The notes under the pieces: generated by a model
Databases searched by the model: none
What the model was told of the DNA's origin: nothing
What the model saw: the letters and a program-made list of their open reading frames with translations, nothing else
Shown here: in pieces, positions 8,566-17,895 of the stretch
How positions within the stretch are numbered: position 1 is the first letter of the stretch
Layout of the letters: each line of letters starts with the position of its first letter
Source of the DNA: Acholeplasmatales bacterium
GTDB taxonomy: Bacteria > Bacillota_I > Bacilli_A > Acholeplasmatales > Anaeroplasmataceae
Assembly (NCBI GenBank): GCA_900770055.1
Contig: CAAGJD010000133.1
Coordinates: forward strand, 59,553-123,552
Direction: 5' to 3'
DNA length: 64,000 bases
Position numbers and translations under genes: made by a program

Positions 8566-9698
8566 TGAGATTAAATATTAAGGAATTAAAATCTATAGTT
8601 AGTAAATTAAACTTAGCTATAGAAAAGACTAAAATAAATCCAAAATCAGGTTGGATTGAGTTATTATGCGAAAACAATAAATTAGATTTAAAGGTAGCAA
8701 ATTATGATTATTATCTAAAAGCTTCCATTGACTTAATAGAAGGTGGGTCTAATTTACATGCAACAATATTGTCTGATACATTTATTCCTTTAGTATCAAA
8801 ATTAGATGATGATTATGTTGATATAGAAGAAAGATCTAATTCTCTTATATTTACTACAGATACTAATGAGTATACATTTCCAATTATAAAAGAATTGGGA
8901 AAAGTAAAATCCATAGATTCAATACAATTTAATTGTCACAATACTTCTACAAAGTTGTTGGGTGTTGATTTATCTACTATATCAACAACTAATGCAAAAG
9001 GTTTGTTAGATTCAGTATTTTCCAATGAATTACAGCAATATATTTATGTTGATAACATAGGTGCAATTACATTCACTGAGAATATTTATATAAATGACTT
9101 TTCAAAACCTTCTCCTGATAAATTTAAATTTTTATTAAATTCAACACAAGCAAAATTATTAGACATATTTAAAGATATTGATACAGTTAATGTTTATATT
9201 GAGGAAAAAGAATCATTTAATGCTAGTTCAGCAATCAGAGTATTGTTTGAATCTGATAATCTATATTTGGTAGTTGTTACACAAAGTTTAGACATTACAG
9301 AAAAATTTCCGTCAATACGTTTAAGAAATATAGCAAATAATGATAATAATACGCATGTGATTTTAGATAAAAAGAAGTTAGATAAAGCATTAGCCAGATT
9401 AATGGTATTCGATAAAAAATTTGATATAACTGTAATGAATTATAGTAAATTAGTTTTCGGTATAAACTCTGTTAAATTGGTATCTATAAAAAATAATAAC
9501 TATGAAATAATACAGTATATATCTAGTACAAATGCTATTGAGCATGAATCTATGATTAGATTTGCTGATTTAATGAAACAATTAAAAGCAATAAATTCCA
9601 AAGATATAGATATTAGCTATGGTAATGGCAAAGCAATAGTTATAAATGGTAACATTAAGCAATTAATTCCAGAAATATCTATGATTTCAAGGGTATAA
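8565..9698 (+). CDS. dnaN: Beta sliding clamp (DnaN-like)
   Basis: 377 residues, close to bacterial DnaN (about 366). The first domain shows the DnaN pattern ATILSDTFIPLVSKLDDDYV, then strand-rich repeats spaced through three domains. The end (KQLIPEISMISRV) is in the region that forms the peptide-binding pocket, though the bacterial M-R-L/P-M/L ending is not conserved. It would encircle DNA and tether the polymerase. The gene follows polA directly, and clamp-loader genes are at 16.9 and 18.2 kb. Confidence 0.8.
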   Translation: MRLNIKELKSIVSKLNLAIEKTKINPKSGWIELLCENNKLDLKVANYDYYLKASIDLIEGGSNLHATILSDTFIPLVSKLDDDYVDIEERSNSLIFTTDTNEYTFPIIKELGKVKSIDSIQFNCHNTSTKLLGVDLSTISTTNAKGLLDSVFSNELQQYIYVDNIGAITFTENIYINDFSKPSPDKFKFLLNSTQAKLLDIFKDIDTVNVYIEEKESFNASSAIRVLFESDNLYLVVVTQSLDITEKFPSIRLRNIANNDNNTHVILDKKKLDKALARLMVFDKKFDITVMNYSKLVFGINSVKLVSIKNNNYEIIQYISSTNAIEHESMIRFADLMKQLKAINSKDIDISYGNGKAIVINGNIKQLIPEISMISRV

Positions 9699-9700
9699 TT

Positions 9701-10171
9701 ATGGCAGCAAATTATGGTAAACAATTTGAACAAAAATTTAAAGAAGATTTTTTAAAATTAAATGGTTCAACTATAGATAGATTATATGATACAACTTTTG
9801 GATATAAGTCAATAAAACAAGTTTGTGATTTCATAGGATATGTAATGCCAAATATATTCTATTTAGAGTGTAAATCTGTACAAGGAAATACATTTCCATT
9901 ATCTAAATTAACACAATATGATAAATTAAAAGAAAAAGTAGGAATACCAGGAGTAAGAGCAGGCGTAATAATCTGGTTTTATGATCACTATAAAGTTGTA
10001 TATGTACCAATAAGTACTATAACTAAATTAAAAAATGATAATAAAAAATCTATTAATATTAAAATGTTAGATGAAAATTTGTATTATTTAATAGATATAC
10101 CATCTAAAAAACTAAGAATATTTTTAGATAGTGATTATAGTGTTTTATTAAATTTAAGGGACGGTGATTAG
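9701..10171 (+). CDS. recU: Holliday junction resolvase, RecU-like
   Basis: 156 residues. The pattern GKQFEQKFKEDF near the N-terminus, IDRLYD, KQVCDFIGY (Asp) and FYLECKS (Glu-x-Lys) matches the PD-(D/E)xK core of RecU. The following LTQYDKLKEK helix also fits. It should cleave four-way junctions made during phage recombination and replication, working with RecA and SbcCD in the same block. It is slightly shorter than Bacillus RecU (about 200). Confidence 0.8.
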   Translation: MAANYGKQFEQKFKEDFLKLNGSTIDRLYDTTFGYKSIKQVCDFIGYVMPNIFYLECKSVQGNTFPLSKLTQYDKLKEKVGIPGVRAGVIIWFYDHYKVVYVPISTITKLKNDNKKSINIKMLDENLYYLIDIPSKKLRIFLDSDYSVLLNLRDGD

Positions 10172-10763
10172 TTTGGCTAATGAAACTTTTTTATATGGCA
10201 TAGATACAGAAAAGGTTACATCATTAATGAGAGATACTGGTGAAAATGTAAAATATTTCAATGAAACTTCAAATAATATTGCATCAGAACAGACTAAGCT
10301 TCTAGATGATCTTATGAAAAAATTATATATAATTGTGCGCAAATCTGATGATGTTACTACAAAAGTATTAGAAAGTTATTATCTTGAATTAACTAATTTA
10401 TTATATTTTATGGGTGATAAACTAGAACAATTAGGTATATATGGGGATATGTCTAAGGCAGCAGCTAAAGAAGTATATAATTCAGCTTATTTAAGTAATC
10501 AAATAAAAGATTCTGATAAGAAGAATAAAACTACAGTTGCAGAAAATCAAGCCGTTGCGGATCAAAAGTCACAGTATGAACAAGTAGTTAGTTCTATATA
10601 TGAACACGCATATAAAATTGTAAAATATAAAATAGATGCAGGTTTTGAGATGATTAATACTTTAAGAAAAATCATTTCAAGAAGAATGCAAGAAGAAAGT
10701 TTAAGCAGTTCTCAATTTAAAGTTCCAATGAATTTAAACAATAATAATGGAGGTCGTCTATGA
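10164..10763 (+). CDS. Hypothetical helical protein
   Basis: 199 residues from GTG 10164 overlapping the recU stop; TTG 10173 is an alternative start. Predominantly alpha-helical and coiled-coil-like, rich in Lys/Asp/Ser, ending in a low-complexity Asn tail. No catalytic motif, signal peptide or membrane segment is visible. It overlaps the next gene by 4 nt and is in the recombination operon; function unknown. Confidence 0.7.
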   Translation: MISLANETFLYGIDTEKVTSLMRDTGENVKYFNETSNNIASEQTKLLDDLMKKLYIIVRKSDDVTTKVLESYYLELTNLLYFMGDKLEQLGIYGDMSKAAAKEVYNSAYLSNQIKDSDKKNKTTVAENQAVADQKSQYEQVVSSIYEHAYKIVKYKIDAGFEMINTLRKIISRRMQEESLSSSQFKVPMNLNNNNGGRL

Positions 10764-10990
10764 TAGTTACATATGTAGATAAAGATGAGTTGTTAGATGA
10801 TTTTACACTTACAATTGAATTCACAGACAAACCAATTAGAGGTAATGAAGTATCTGTGACTGATTGTGCTAAACTCATTTTAAGTGGTTCAAATTGGGAA
10901 TCAAAAGACAATAAAATAATTTCATATATGGATAGAAACCTCATAGAGACATATAAAGATATAGAAAAAAGAAGTATTAATATAATATGA
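10760..10990 (+). CDS. Small hypothetical protein
   Basis: 76 residues, ATG 10760 with GGAGG about 8 nt upstream and overlapping the preceding stop. Strand-rich N-terminal half (VTYVDKDELLDDF, LTIEFTD), helical end. No recognised motif. Confidence 0.65.
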   Translation: MIVTYVDKDELLDDFTLTIEFTDKPIRGNEVSVTDCAKLILSGSNWESKDNKIISYMDRNLIETYKDIEKRSINII

Positions 10991-10991
10991 T

Positions 10992-12695
10992 ATGTACAGT
11001 AAAATATGTAAAAAATGCAATAGAGAATTCGAAACTGAAATAAAGAATAAACAAATTTGCGATTCTTGTTTGACAGGAGTAGGAAGCATATTTAGATGTA
11101 AAACCTGTGGTAAACCTATACCAGCAGGTAAGAAGTTCTGCAGTCATTCATGCAATAGTAAAAATAATGTTAATAATTATAATCCATTTTCAGATGATAT
11201 TATTAAGAAAAAGATTGCTGATACTAAACAAAATTTATTAGCTAATCCTGATTATAAGGAGCAAATTAAAAGAAAAACTGAACTAACTAAATTAGAAAGA
11301 TATGGAGATAAGCATTATAATAATATTCAAAAGATAAAGAAAACTAATTTAGAAAAGTATGGCGTAGAATATAATTTTGCTTCTAAAGATGTTAAGTTAA
11401 ATGGCAAAGCAACTCTTAAAGAAAATTTAAACGATACAGATTATAAAAACAATATTGTCAATAAAAGAAAAGCAACTTGTTTAAATAGATTTGGTTTAGA
11501 TAATATTTTTAAAGATTCTGATTATATAAAACAATGTAAAATAAATAAACATGGCTCACTAGATGAATCATATAGAATAGGTTTAGAAGCTTCTAAGGCT
11601 ACTTGTTTAGAAAGATATGGTGTTGAATATTACACTCAATCTGATTTATATAAATCTGCTGCAGAGACAAAAAGATTAGAAAAGATAAATAATACAGGTT
11701 TAGTAACTAAATCACAAGAAGCCTTAAGTGAAGATTTTAAAGCTTTACTTTATAATAGAAATTTATCTATTGAGTTTTTAAATACTATAGGTAAATTATC
11801 AATATATGAATTATCTAATATGTTTAATTGTTCTATAACAACCATAGTACATTGGATTAATAGATTAGATTTAAGAGATTATATTCAATTTAATACTGGT
11901 AGTAAATATGAGATTGACTTACAGAATACATTTAATAATTTAAGTTTTATAAAACATGCAAGAGTATTAAATGGTAAAGAGATAGATTTGTATGATTCTA
12001 ATAATAAATTAGGTTTGGAATTTAATGGTAACTATTGGCATAGTGATTTGAATAAATCAAAAAATTATCATTTTGATAAATCTAAATTAGCTGAGAGTTT
12101 AGGAATACGTCTTATACACATTTATGAATATGAGTGGCTAGATAGCAGAATTAGACCAATACTTGAATCTATTATAAATATTTCTACTGGTAATGTTTCT
12201 AATAAAATTTATGCTAGAAATTGTATTATTAAACAAATAAGCAATTTAGAAGCAAAACCTTTCAATGATAAAAATCATCTACAAGGACATAGAAACGCAC
12301 AAATAACTTATGGTTTATTTTATAATAATGAATTAGTACAATTAATGAGTTTCTCATTTGATAAACGTAACAATTGGTGGGAAATAATACGTGGGTGTCC
12401 TGGCAGCAACAATATTGTTGTTGGTGGCGTATCTAAATTGTTTAAACATTTTATAAAGAATCATAATCCTCAAAGAATTTTTAGCTATTGTGATTTTAAT
12501 AAATTTGATGGTAAAGGATACGAAGCAATTGGTATGAGGTTTATAGGTTATACTGGACCAGATTTAACATGGTTAGTAGATGGTAAAGCTATAAAACGTC
12601 AACCTAAAAAGCATAATCAGCTTAAAGAAGTAGCTGAAGCAAAAATATGGGGTGCTGGTTCTAAAAAATATTTATGGGAGAATAATTTAAAATGA
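10992..12695 (+). CDS. Free-standing homing endonuclease, Vsr-like (I-Bth0305I type)
   Basis: 567 residues. The N-terminus carries zinc-finger pairs (CKKCNREF, CDSC, CKTCGKPI, CSHSC). The centre has repeated NUMOD-like units of the form TCLERYGVE / TNLEKYGVE (four to five copies, about residues 95-220). An HTH-like segment (SIYELSNMFNCSITTI) precedes a Vsr-type nuclease core with KEIDLYD, GLEFNGNYWHS and RLIHIYEYEW. This layout matches phage mobile endonucleases related to I-Bth0305I, which targets recA in a Bacillus thuringiensis phage. Here the gene stands immediately 5' of recA and overlaps its start by 4 nt, consistent with intronless homing into the recA neighbourhood. The ribosome-binding site is poor. 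Confidence 0.8.
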   Translation: MYSKICKKCNREFETEIKNKQICDSCLTGVGSIFRCKTCGKPIPAGKKFCSHSCNSKNNVNNYNPFSDDIIKKKIADTKQNLLANPDYKEQIKRKTELTKLERYGDKHYNNIQKIKKTNLEKYGVEYNFASKDVKLNGKATLKENLNDTDYKNNIVNKRKATCLNRFGLDNIFKDSDYIKQCKINKHGSLDESYRIGLEASKATCLERYGVEYYTQSDLYKSAAETKRLEKINNTGLVTKSQEALSEDFKALLYNRNLSIEFLNTIGKLSIYELSNMFNCSITTIVHWINRLDLRDYIQFNTGSKYEIDLQNTFNNLSFIKHARVLNGKEIDLYDSNNKLGLEFNGNYWHSDLNKSKNYHFDKSKLAESLGIRLIHIYEYEWLDSRIRPILESIINISTGNVSNKIYARNCIIKQISNLEAKPFNDKNHLQGHRNAQITYGLFYNNELVQLMSFSFDKRNNWWEIIRGCPGSNNIVVGGVSKLFKHFIKNHNPQRIFSYCDFNKFDGKGYEAIGMRFIGYTGPDLTWLVDGKAIKRQPKKHNQLKEVAEAKIWGAGSKKYLWENNLK

Positions 12696-13879
12696 GTGAA
12701 GAAAATAATTTAAAGAATTTAAAGTCAGTATTGAAGCAAATTAGTAAAAAGTATGGTGAAAGTGTTGTAAAGATTGGTGTTGATGATTTAGCTGTAGATG
12801 GTATTCTATCTCTTGGTACTCCATCATTTGACTTTTGTTTATATGGTGGAATTCCTGAAGGAAGAATAGTAGAATTTAGTGGTGCTGAGGGTTCTGGAAA
12901 AACAACAACAGCATTTATCGTAGCTGCATCATATCAGAGAGAAGAAATTAAAAGAAATCCAGATAATCCAAGAGCAATTATTTTGCTTGATAATGAGGGC
13001 ACAGCAGATCCAGTTTGGGCTAAAAAACTTGGTTATAATATGGATGCTGATGCAGAAGTCCCAACAATAATAATTAGACCTGAGGCTCAATCAGCAGAAG
13101 AAATTTTTGATATGGCAATAGATATGTTAAAGACTGGAGAAGTTGGTTTATTGATTTTTGACAGTATTGCAACTCTAGTTCCTCAACAAATAGTTGATGA
13201 ATCTATGGAAAAACAGCAAATGGGCGGTATTGCAAAAGCTTTGACTAGATTTGCAAATACAGCACTTGGTCTACTTAGAAAATATAAAGCAACTTTAATA
13301 GCTATAAATCAAGTAAGAGAGAATATTTCTGGTTATGGTGACCCATTAATTACTCCTGGTGGCAGAAGCTGGAAACATGCTTGTTCAACAAGAATAATGT
13401 TTAAACGTGGAGATTTCTTTGATGAAGAAGGAAACGTACTAGCTAAAAAAGATGCACAATCTCCTGCTGGACATGTGATTGAAGCAGCTGTACTTAAAAC
13501 AAAAACTTGCAAATGGGATAGAAAACTTGGTTATATGCATTTAAACTATACAAAGGGTATAGATGTTCTACAAGATACGCTAGATGTTGCTACACACTTT
13601 GGTTACATAGATAATTCAGTTCAAGGCACATTTAAACTTATAGATATTGATACAGGTGAAATTATGTGTGATGAAGCTGGTAATGAGATTAAGATTAGAG
13701 GTAAAAAGAATCTTGTAGCCTACTTTAGAGATAATATTACTCAGTGGAAGAGACTATATGACTTAGTTTATAATAAATTAAAACAAAAAGACGATCCTTT
13801 TATTGTATCATTTGAAAAAATGTTAGATAGAAATATAGATGAGGAATTCGCGGCAGAAATTAAGGAGAGTGCTGAATAA
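12692..13879 (+). CDS. recA: RecA recombinase
   Basis: 395 residues. Walker A GAEGSGKT is at 64-71, followed by LLDNEGTADPVWAKKLG, Walker B LLIFDSIATLVP, the L1/L2-type ALTRFANTALGLLRKY and AINQVREN, and PGGRSWKHACSTRI. It is close to full bacterial length with a long C-terminal extension. It catalyses strand exchange in phage recombination-dependent replication and repair. The start ATGA overlaps the homing-endonuclease stop, and the next gene starts within the stop context TAATGA. No intron is seen in recA itself. Confidence 0.95.
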   Translation: MSEENNLKNLKSVLKQISKKYGESVVKIGVDDLAVDGILSLGTPSFDFCLYGGIPEGRIVEFSGAEGSGKTTTAFIVAASYQREEIKRNPDNPRAIILLDNEGTADPVWAKKLGYNMDADAEVPTIIIRPEAQSAEEIFDMAIDMLKTGEVGLLIFDSIATLVPQQIVDESMEKQQMGGIAKALTRFANTALGLLRKYKATLIAINQVRENISGYGDPLITPGGRSWKHACSTRIMFKRGDFFDEEGNVLAKKDAQSPAGHVIEAAVLKTKTCKWDRKLGYMHLNYTKGIDVLQDTLDVATHFGYIDNSVQGTFKLIDIDTGEIMCDEAGNEIKIRGKKNLVAYFRDNITQWKRLYDLVYNKLKQKDDPFIVSFEKMLDRNIDEEFAAEIKESAE

Positions 13880-14403
13880 TGATAGAAGTATTTGAAGAAT
13901 TAAATGGGTATAATAAATATTTAAGAGAGCACATTTCAAATGTAATGTTAGGTTATAAGTGGATAAAAGAAAATACTTCTGAGTTGCTTGAAGGCACAAC
14001 ACCAAATTTAGAAATTGAAATAGAAAATCATGATGCAAGTAAATATTCAGATGAAGAATACAATGCATACGATGAATATTTTTATGGTGACAATAAATCA
14101 AAAGAAGTAGATTATAATTTTGATTTGGCTTGGAATCACCATCAGAAAAATAATCCACATCATTGGCAGTATTGGGTACTTCTTAAAGATGAAGGAGAAA
14201 CAGTCCCACTCGATATGGATTATGAGTCTATATTACACATGATATGCGATTGGTGGGCTTTTTCTTGGAAATCAGGAAATCTATATGAAATTTTTGATTG
14301 GTATAAGAAAAACAAAGCAAAGCAAATAATGAGTAATAAGACAAGAAAAGTAGTAGAAGAAGTTCTTGATACTATTAAAAAGAAATTGGATGATTTAAAA
14401 TAA
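13879..14403 (+). CDS. DUF5662-family protein
   Basis: 174 residues, coupled to recA. Conserved features that I associate with DUF5662: NHDASKYSDEEYNAYDEYF, then AWNHHQKNNPHHWQYW and a tryptophan-rich MICDWWAFSW. The His/Asp spacing (HD, later HH and HH) suggests a metal-binding HD-like fold, but no biochemical function is established for the family. Common in phages beside DNA-metabolism genes. Confidence 0.75.
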   Translation: MIEVFEELNGYNKYLREHISNVMLGYKWIKENTSELLEGTTPNLEIEIENHDASKYSDEEYNAYDEYFYGDNKSKEVDYNFDLAWNHHQKNNPHHWQYWVLLKDEGETVPLDMDYESILHMICDWWAFSWKSGNLYEIFDWYKKNKAKQIMSNKTRKVVEEVLDTIKKKLDDLK

Positions 14404-15146
14404 TGATTGATTTAAAATGTGGAGATTGCTTAGAATTGATGCAAAATTTAGAAGATAAATCTATTGATTTAATTCTATGTGATTTGCCTTATGGGAAGAC
14501 TTCATGTAAATGGGATAATTTGATTCGATTTGATTTATTGTGGGAGCAATATAAAAGAATTATTAAAGATAATGGTTGTATATGTTTATTTGGAACAGAA
14601 CCATTTAGTTCATATTTAAGACTAAGCAATATTGATTGGTATAAATATGATTTATATTGGGTAAAAGAAAAACCTACAAATTTTTTACAACTTAAAAAAC
14701 GATTTGGTAAAGTTACAGAAAATATTTGTGTGTTTTATAATAAGCAGTGTACATACAATCCTCAAAAGTTTAAAGTAAATTATAGAGTTATAAATAAACC
14801 TAAAATTAAAAATAATTCATCTGAAGTGGCTGCAAAAGGTTTTAAAAATATTAAACCGTATAAAGACGATGGTACAAGATACCCAACAGATATATTAAAA
14901 TTTAATAGAGAAAAATTAGGTACAACTGTTCACGAGGCACAAAAACCAGTAGCATTACTTGAATATTTAATAAAATCTTATACAAATGAAGGTGATACTG
15001 TGCTAGATAATTGCATGGGAAGCGGTTCTACAGGAGTAGCTTGTATTAATTCAAATAGAGATTTTATAGGAATAGAAATAAATGAAGACTACTTTAATAT
15101 CGCAAAAACTAGATGTGAGGAACATTTAAATGCCTACAAAAAATGA
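14403..15146 (+). CDS. DNA methyltransferase (N4-cytosine/N6-adenine, beta-class order)
   Basis: 247 residues. Catalytic motif IV is LCDLPYG (near 26-32) and lies N-terminal to the AdoMet-binding motif I (LDNCMGSGSTGVAC, about residue 201 on), the beta-class order. The motif HEAQKPVALLEYLI (motif X region) is also present. It probably modifies phage DNA against host restriction. No cognate restriction enzyme is nearby, so it is an orphan enzyme. Confidence 0.88.
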   Translation: MIDLKCGDCLELMQNLEDKSIDLILCDLPYGKTSCKWDNLIRFDLLWEQYKRIIKDNGCICLFGTEPFSSYLRLSNIDWYKYDLYWVKEKPTNFLQLKKRFGKVTENICVFYNKQCTYNPQKFKVNYRVINKPKIKNNSSEVAAKGFKNIKPYKDDGTRYPTDILKFNREKLGTTVHEAQKPVALLEYLIKSYTNEGDTVLDNCMGSGSTGVACINSNRDFIGIEINEDYFNIAKTRCEEHLNAYKK

Positions 15147-15486
15147 AAATTCAACAAGATTTTATAGTGATAAACAGGAAAAGAGTGTTTGTAAAATAAT
15201 AAATGGCCAGCAAACTGCAAATAGTGGCGCTGGTCATTTTAATAAAGGAGATGTTGTTAATAAAAAAGCTTCTCTTTTGTGTGAATGCAAGTGTACAATG
15301 ACTCCAAAAGTCTCATTTAGTATTAAAAAAGATTGGCTTGAAAAAAATAAGAATGAGTCATTTTCAATGAGATTAAATAATCAAATTATAGCTTTTAATT
15401 TTGAACCAGATGGTAAAAACTATTTTATTATAAATGAAAAATTAGCTAGATTTTTAGTAGAAAAATTAGAAGAAGAAAATAGTTGA
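15130..15486 (+). CDS. Holliday-junction-resolvase-like PD-(D/E)xK nuclease
   Basis: 118 residues overlapping the methyltransferase end. The pattern ANSGAGHFNKGDVV ... SLLCECKC ... FSIKKDWLEK matches the small phage nuclease family related to archaeal Hjc-type resolvases (Asp in KGDV, Glu-x-Lys in ECK). With RecU at 9.7 kb the phage appears to carry two different junction-type nucleases. Last gene before a promoter. Confidence 0.75.
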   Translation: MPTKNENSTRFYSDKQEKSVCKIINGQQTANSGAGHFNKGDVVNKKASLLCECKCTMTPKVSFSIKKDWLEKNKNESFSMRLNNQIIAFNFEPDGKNYFIINEKLARFLVEKLEEENS

Positions 15487-15511
15487 TTTATTTATTGTTA
15501 TACATTATAAT
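15483..15511 (+). promoter_or_regulatory. Promoter of the shared TAGTTGA/TATAAT family
   Basis: TTGATT (15483-15488), 17 bp, TATAAT (15506-15511). The -35 overlaps the stop of the preceding gene (AGTTGA). It drives the HTH-protein / HD / clamp-loader operon. Confidence 0.8.
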
Positions 15512-15540
15512 ATAACTATAAATATATTTTGGAGGTAAAT

Positions 15541-15909
15541 ATGAATCCTATTGTAAAATTTTTTAAAACAGAAAAGAAGAGAAAAGAAATTCTTGCTATG
15601 CCTAATATTAATCTTAATAAAGAGATAAAAATTCAGGGCACACAGTTTGATAGAAAACGACATTATACTGATGCAGATATTAAAAAGTGGCTAAAAGCAC
15701 ATAATAGTGGTATGTCAATATCTGAAATTTCTAAAAAGTTTGAAGTTAGTTATGCAACTGTAAAATATAATATAGATGATTTATTTAGAATTTCACATAT
15801 TAAATCATTGAGTGGTCTACATACTGGAGTAGATCATATTACAGTTTATGATAGAGCTACATATAAAAGAAATTTACTTAAGAAAAGAAAAATTAAAGTT
15901 TCAATTTAA
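15541..15909 (+). CDS. Helix-turn-helix DNA-binding protein
   Basis: 122 residues from ATG 15541; the frame extends to TTG 15529 but this overlaps the GGAGG ribosome-binding site (15531-15535). A basic N-terminal arm is followed by DADIKKWLKAHNSGMSISEI and KKFEVSYATVKYNIDD (about residues 40-75), a resolvase/Hin-type HTH. First gene behind its promoter, so a transcriptional or replication regulator is plausible. Confidence 0.75.
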   Translation: MNPIVKFFKTEKKRKEILAMPNINLNKEIKIQGTQFDRKRHYTDADIKKWLKAHNSGMSISEISKKFEVSYATVKYNIDDLFRISHIKSLSGLHTGVDHITVYDRATYKRNLLKKRKIKVSI

Positions 15910-15920
15910 GGAGAATTTAT

Positions 15921-16547
15921 ATGGTTATTGATGTTGAAAGAAATTATGCAAAATTTAAAAAATATGTACAAGCTTATATTAAAAGAGACGGCGTAGATGA
16001 ATTTATTTCTTGGTTAGATAACTCAGATATGAAAATAGCACCAGCTAGTACTAAGTATCACTTATCATGCGAAGGTGGACTAGTTGCGCATTGTCTAAAT
16101 GTATTCTATAGGCTCATTAAATTGATTCAAGCTGAATATCCTGAGGGAACCGAGTGTCCATATTCTCAAGAGTCTATTACGTTGGTTGCTCTTCTTCACG
16201 ATTTAGCTAAAGTTAATTATTATACTATTTCAGAAAAAAATGTTAAGAATGCACAAGGTCAATGGGAAAAGGTTCCGTATTATACAGTTAGAGATACTAA
16301 TGATAGATTTGTTTTTGGTAGCCATTCTATGAATAGTCTTTATCTTGCTAGTAAATTTTTTAAATTAACTTATGATGAAGAACTCGCTATATTGCATCAT
16401 ATGGGAGGTCTTGATACAACTGAAGATACTATTACACTTAAAAACACAATAGATGCTTATAAAAAATCTACACTTGCATTATTATTGCATCAAGCCGACA
16501 TGATGGCTACATGTATTGATGAGCTAGAAGATAATTCAAATGAATGA
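15921..16547 (+). CDS. HD-domain phosphohydrolase
   Basis: 208 residues. Ligands of an HD fold are seen in order: GGLVAHCLNV (His), LLHDLAKVNYY (the HD pair), FGSHSMNS, ILHHMGG and LLHQADMMAT (His/Asp). HD proteins cleave phosphate esters such as nucleotides; the substrate cannot be told from sequence. Good AAGGAG ribosome-binding site. The next gene starts within its end. Confidence 0.8.
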   Translation: MVIDVERNYAKFKKYVQAYIKRDGVDEFISWLDNSDMKIAPASTKYHLSCEGGLVAHCLNVFYRLIKLIQAEYPEGTECPYSQESITLVALLHDLAKVNYYTISEKNVKNAQGQWEKVPYYTVRDTNDRFVFGSHSMNSLYLASKFFKLTYDEELAILHHMGGLDTTEDTITLKNTIDAYKKSTLALLLHQADMMATCIDELEDNSNE

Positions 16548-16899
16548 TATTTTAAGAAAACAATTAGATTTATTAGTTGATAGAGAAAAAATTATTGATG
16601 GTAAATCAGAAAAAGAAATACCGGATTCTTTTTCTGAAATTGTATTTAAAAAACAAATAACAGTTAAAAGTAACTTTGAAATAAAAGTTATTTTTGCTGA
16701 TTATATAGTTAAACCTTTTCCAGGATTTGATTTTCATGATAAATTTAATGGTGGTATAGCACCACCAAATAAAAAAATGTTTGGTAAGATTATTAAAGAA
16801 ACTGAGAAGATGTATAAATTTGATTTACAATCTGAATCTGGTTCAAACCATTGGATTGGGTGGACTCCAAAAAAGAGTGTAGAGGTTTATAAACTATGA
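16540..16899 (+). CDS. Hypothetical protein
   Basis: 119 residues, overlapping both neighbours by 4-8 nt. Strand-rich, with FDFHDKFNGGIAPPNKKM and NHWIGWTPKKS segments suggesting a compact beta fold. No family recognised. Wedged between the HD protein and dnaX, so probably in the replication operon. Confidence 0.65.
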   Translation: MNDILRKQLDLLVDREKIIDGKSEKEIPDSFSEIVFKKQITVKSNFEIKVIFADYIVKPFPGFDFHDKFNGGIAPPNKKMFGKIIKETEKMYKFDLQSESGSNHWIGWTPKKSVEVYKL

Positions 16900-17894
16900 G
16901 TAATTTAAGTTTAAAGTGGAGACCAAAATGTTTTGCAGAAGTTGTTGGCCAACCAACTGTAGTATCTATTTTAAGTAGACAAATTGCAACTAAATCATTT
17001 AAAAATGTTTATTTATTTTGTGGAGCGCATGGTTGTGGTAAAACTACTGTTGCTCGTATTTTAGCATCAGAAATAAATAATGGTCTTGGAGAACCAATTG
17101 AACTTGATGCAGCATCAAACAATGGTATAGATAATATTAGAGCACTAATTTTAGATTCTCAGCAGCTTCCAATTGATTGTGATTATAAAGTTTATATTAT
17201 AGATGAGTGTCATCAATTAACTAAAGCAGCTTGGGATGCAGCTTTAAAGTTAATAGAAGAACCTCCACTTAATTCTATATTTATATTTTGTACAACAAAT
17301 CCAGATAAACTTCCTCAAACAATATTATCTAGGGTACAAAGATTTGATTTTAAAAGAGTAGATGTTTATACTATAGCTGGTAGATTAGCTTATATTTTAA
17401 ATGAAGAAACTGACTGCACATTTACTACAGAAGCATTATATAGAATAGCAGCTATTTCAAATGGGCACATTAGAGATGCTATAAATATGTTAGATAAGTG
17501 TGTTAGTTATTCTAATGATGTCACATTAAATAATGTAGAATTAGTTCTAGGTATTCCTAGAATTGAATGTATACATAAAATGGTGGCTAATATTATAAAT
17601 AATAATTTAAATGAAGCTATTAATATATATAATTCTATTAAACTAGAGTGTGAAGATTCAATTCAAATATATGATAATATTATAGATGTTGTAATTAATC
17701 ATAACATATATGTTAAAACTGGGAGTCTTAGGTCTACAAATATTCCAGAATCATTTAAGTCTTTTATTATAAATGATTATAATAAATTAAAATTATTTTT
17801 GAATAGGTTGATGAAATTTAGAACTTTTGCAAATCAATCAAATGCAGATAATTTATTAAAAACCATATTTATTGAAATAACTTCGGAGGAATAA
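16896..17894 (+). CDS. dnaX: DNA polymerase III gamma/tau-like clamp loader ATPase
   Basis: 332 residues. LSLKWRPKCFAEVVGQ is the DnaX signature start; Walker A GAHGCGKT is at 43-50, Walker B YIIDECHQL near 100-108, and the sensor/arginine region TILSRVQRFDF follows. The four-cysteine zinc module normally between Walker A and B is absent, and so is the tau extension, so it is a minimal gamma-type loader. It would open the clamp encoded at 8.6 kb. Confidence 0.92.
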   Translation: MSNLSLKWRPKCFAEVVGQPTVVSILSRQIATKSFKNVYLFCGAHGCGKTTVARILASEINNGLGEPIELDAASNNGIDNIRALILDSQQLPIDCDYKVYIIDECHQLTKAAWDAALKLIEEPPLNSIFIFCTTNPDKLPQTILSRVQRFDFKRVDVYTIAGRLAYILNEETDCTFTTEALYRIAAISNGHIRDAINMLDKCVSYSNDVTLNNVELVLGIPRIECIHKMVANIINNNLNEAINIYNSIKLECEDSIQIYDNIIDVVINHNIYVKTGSLRSTNIPESFKSFIINDYNKLKLFLNRLMKFRTFANQSNADNLLKTIFIEITSEE

Positions 17895-17895
17895 T

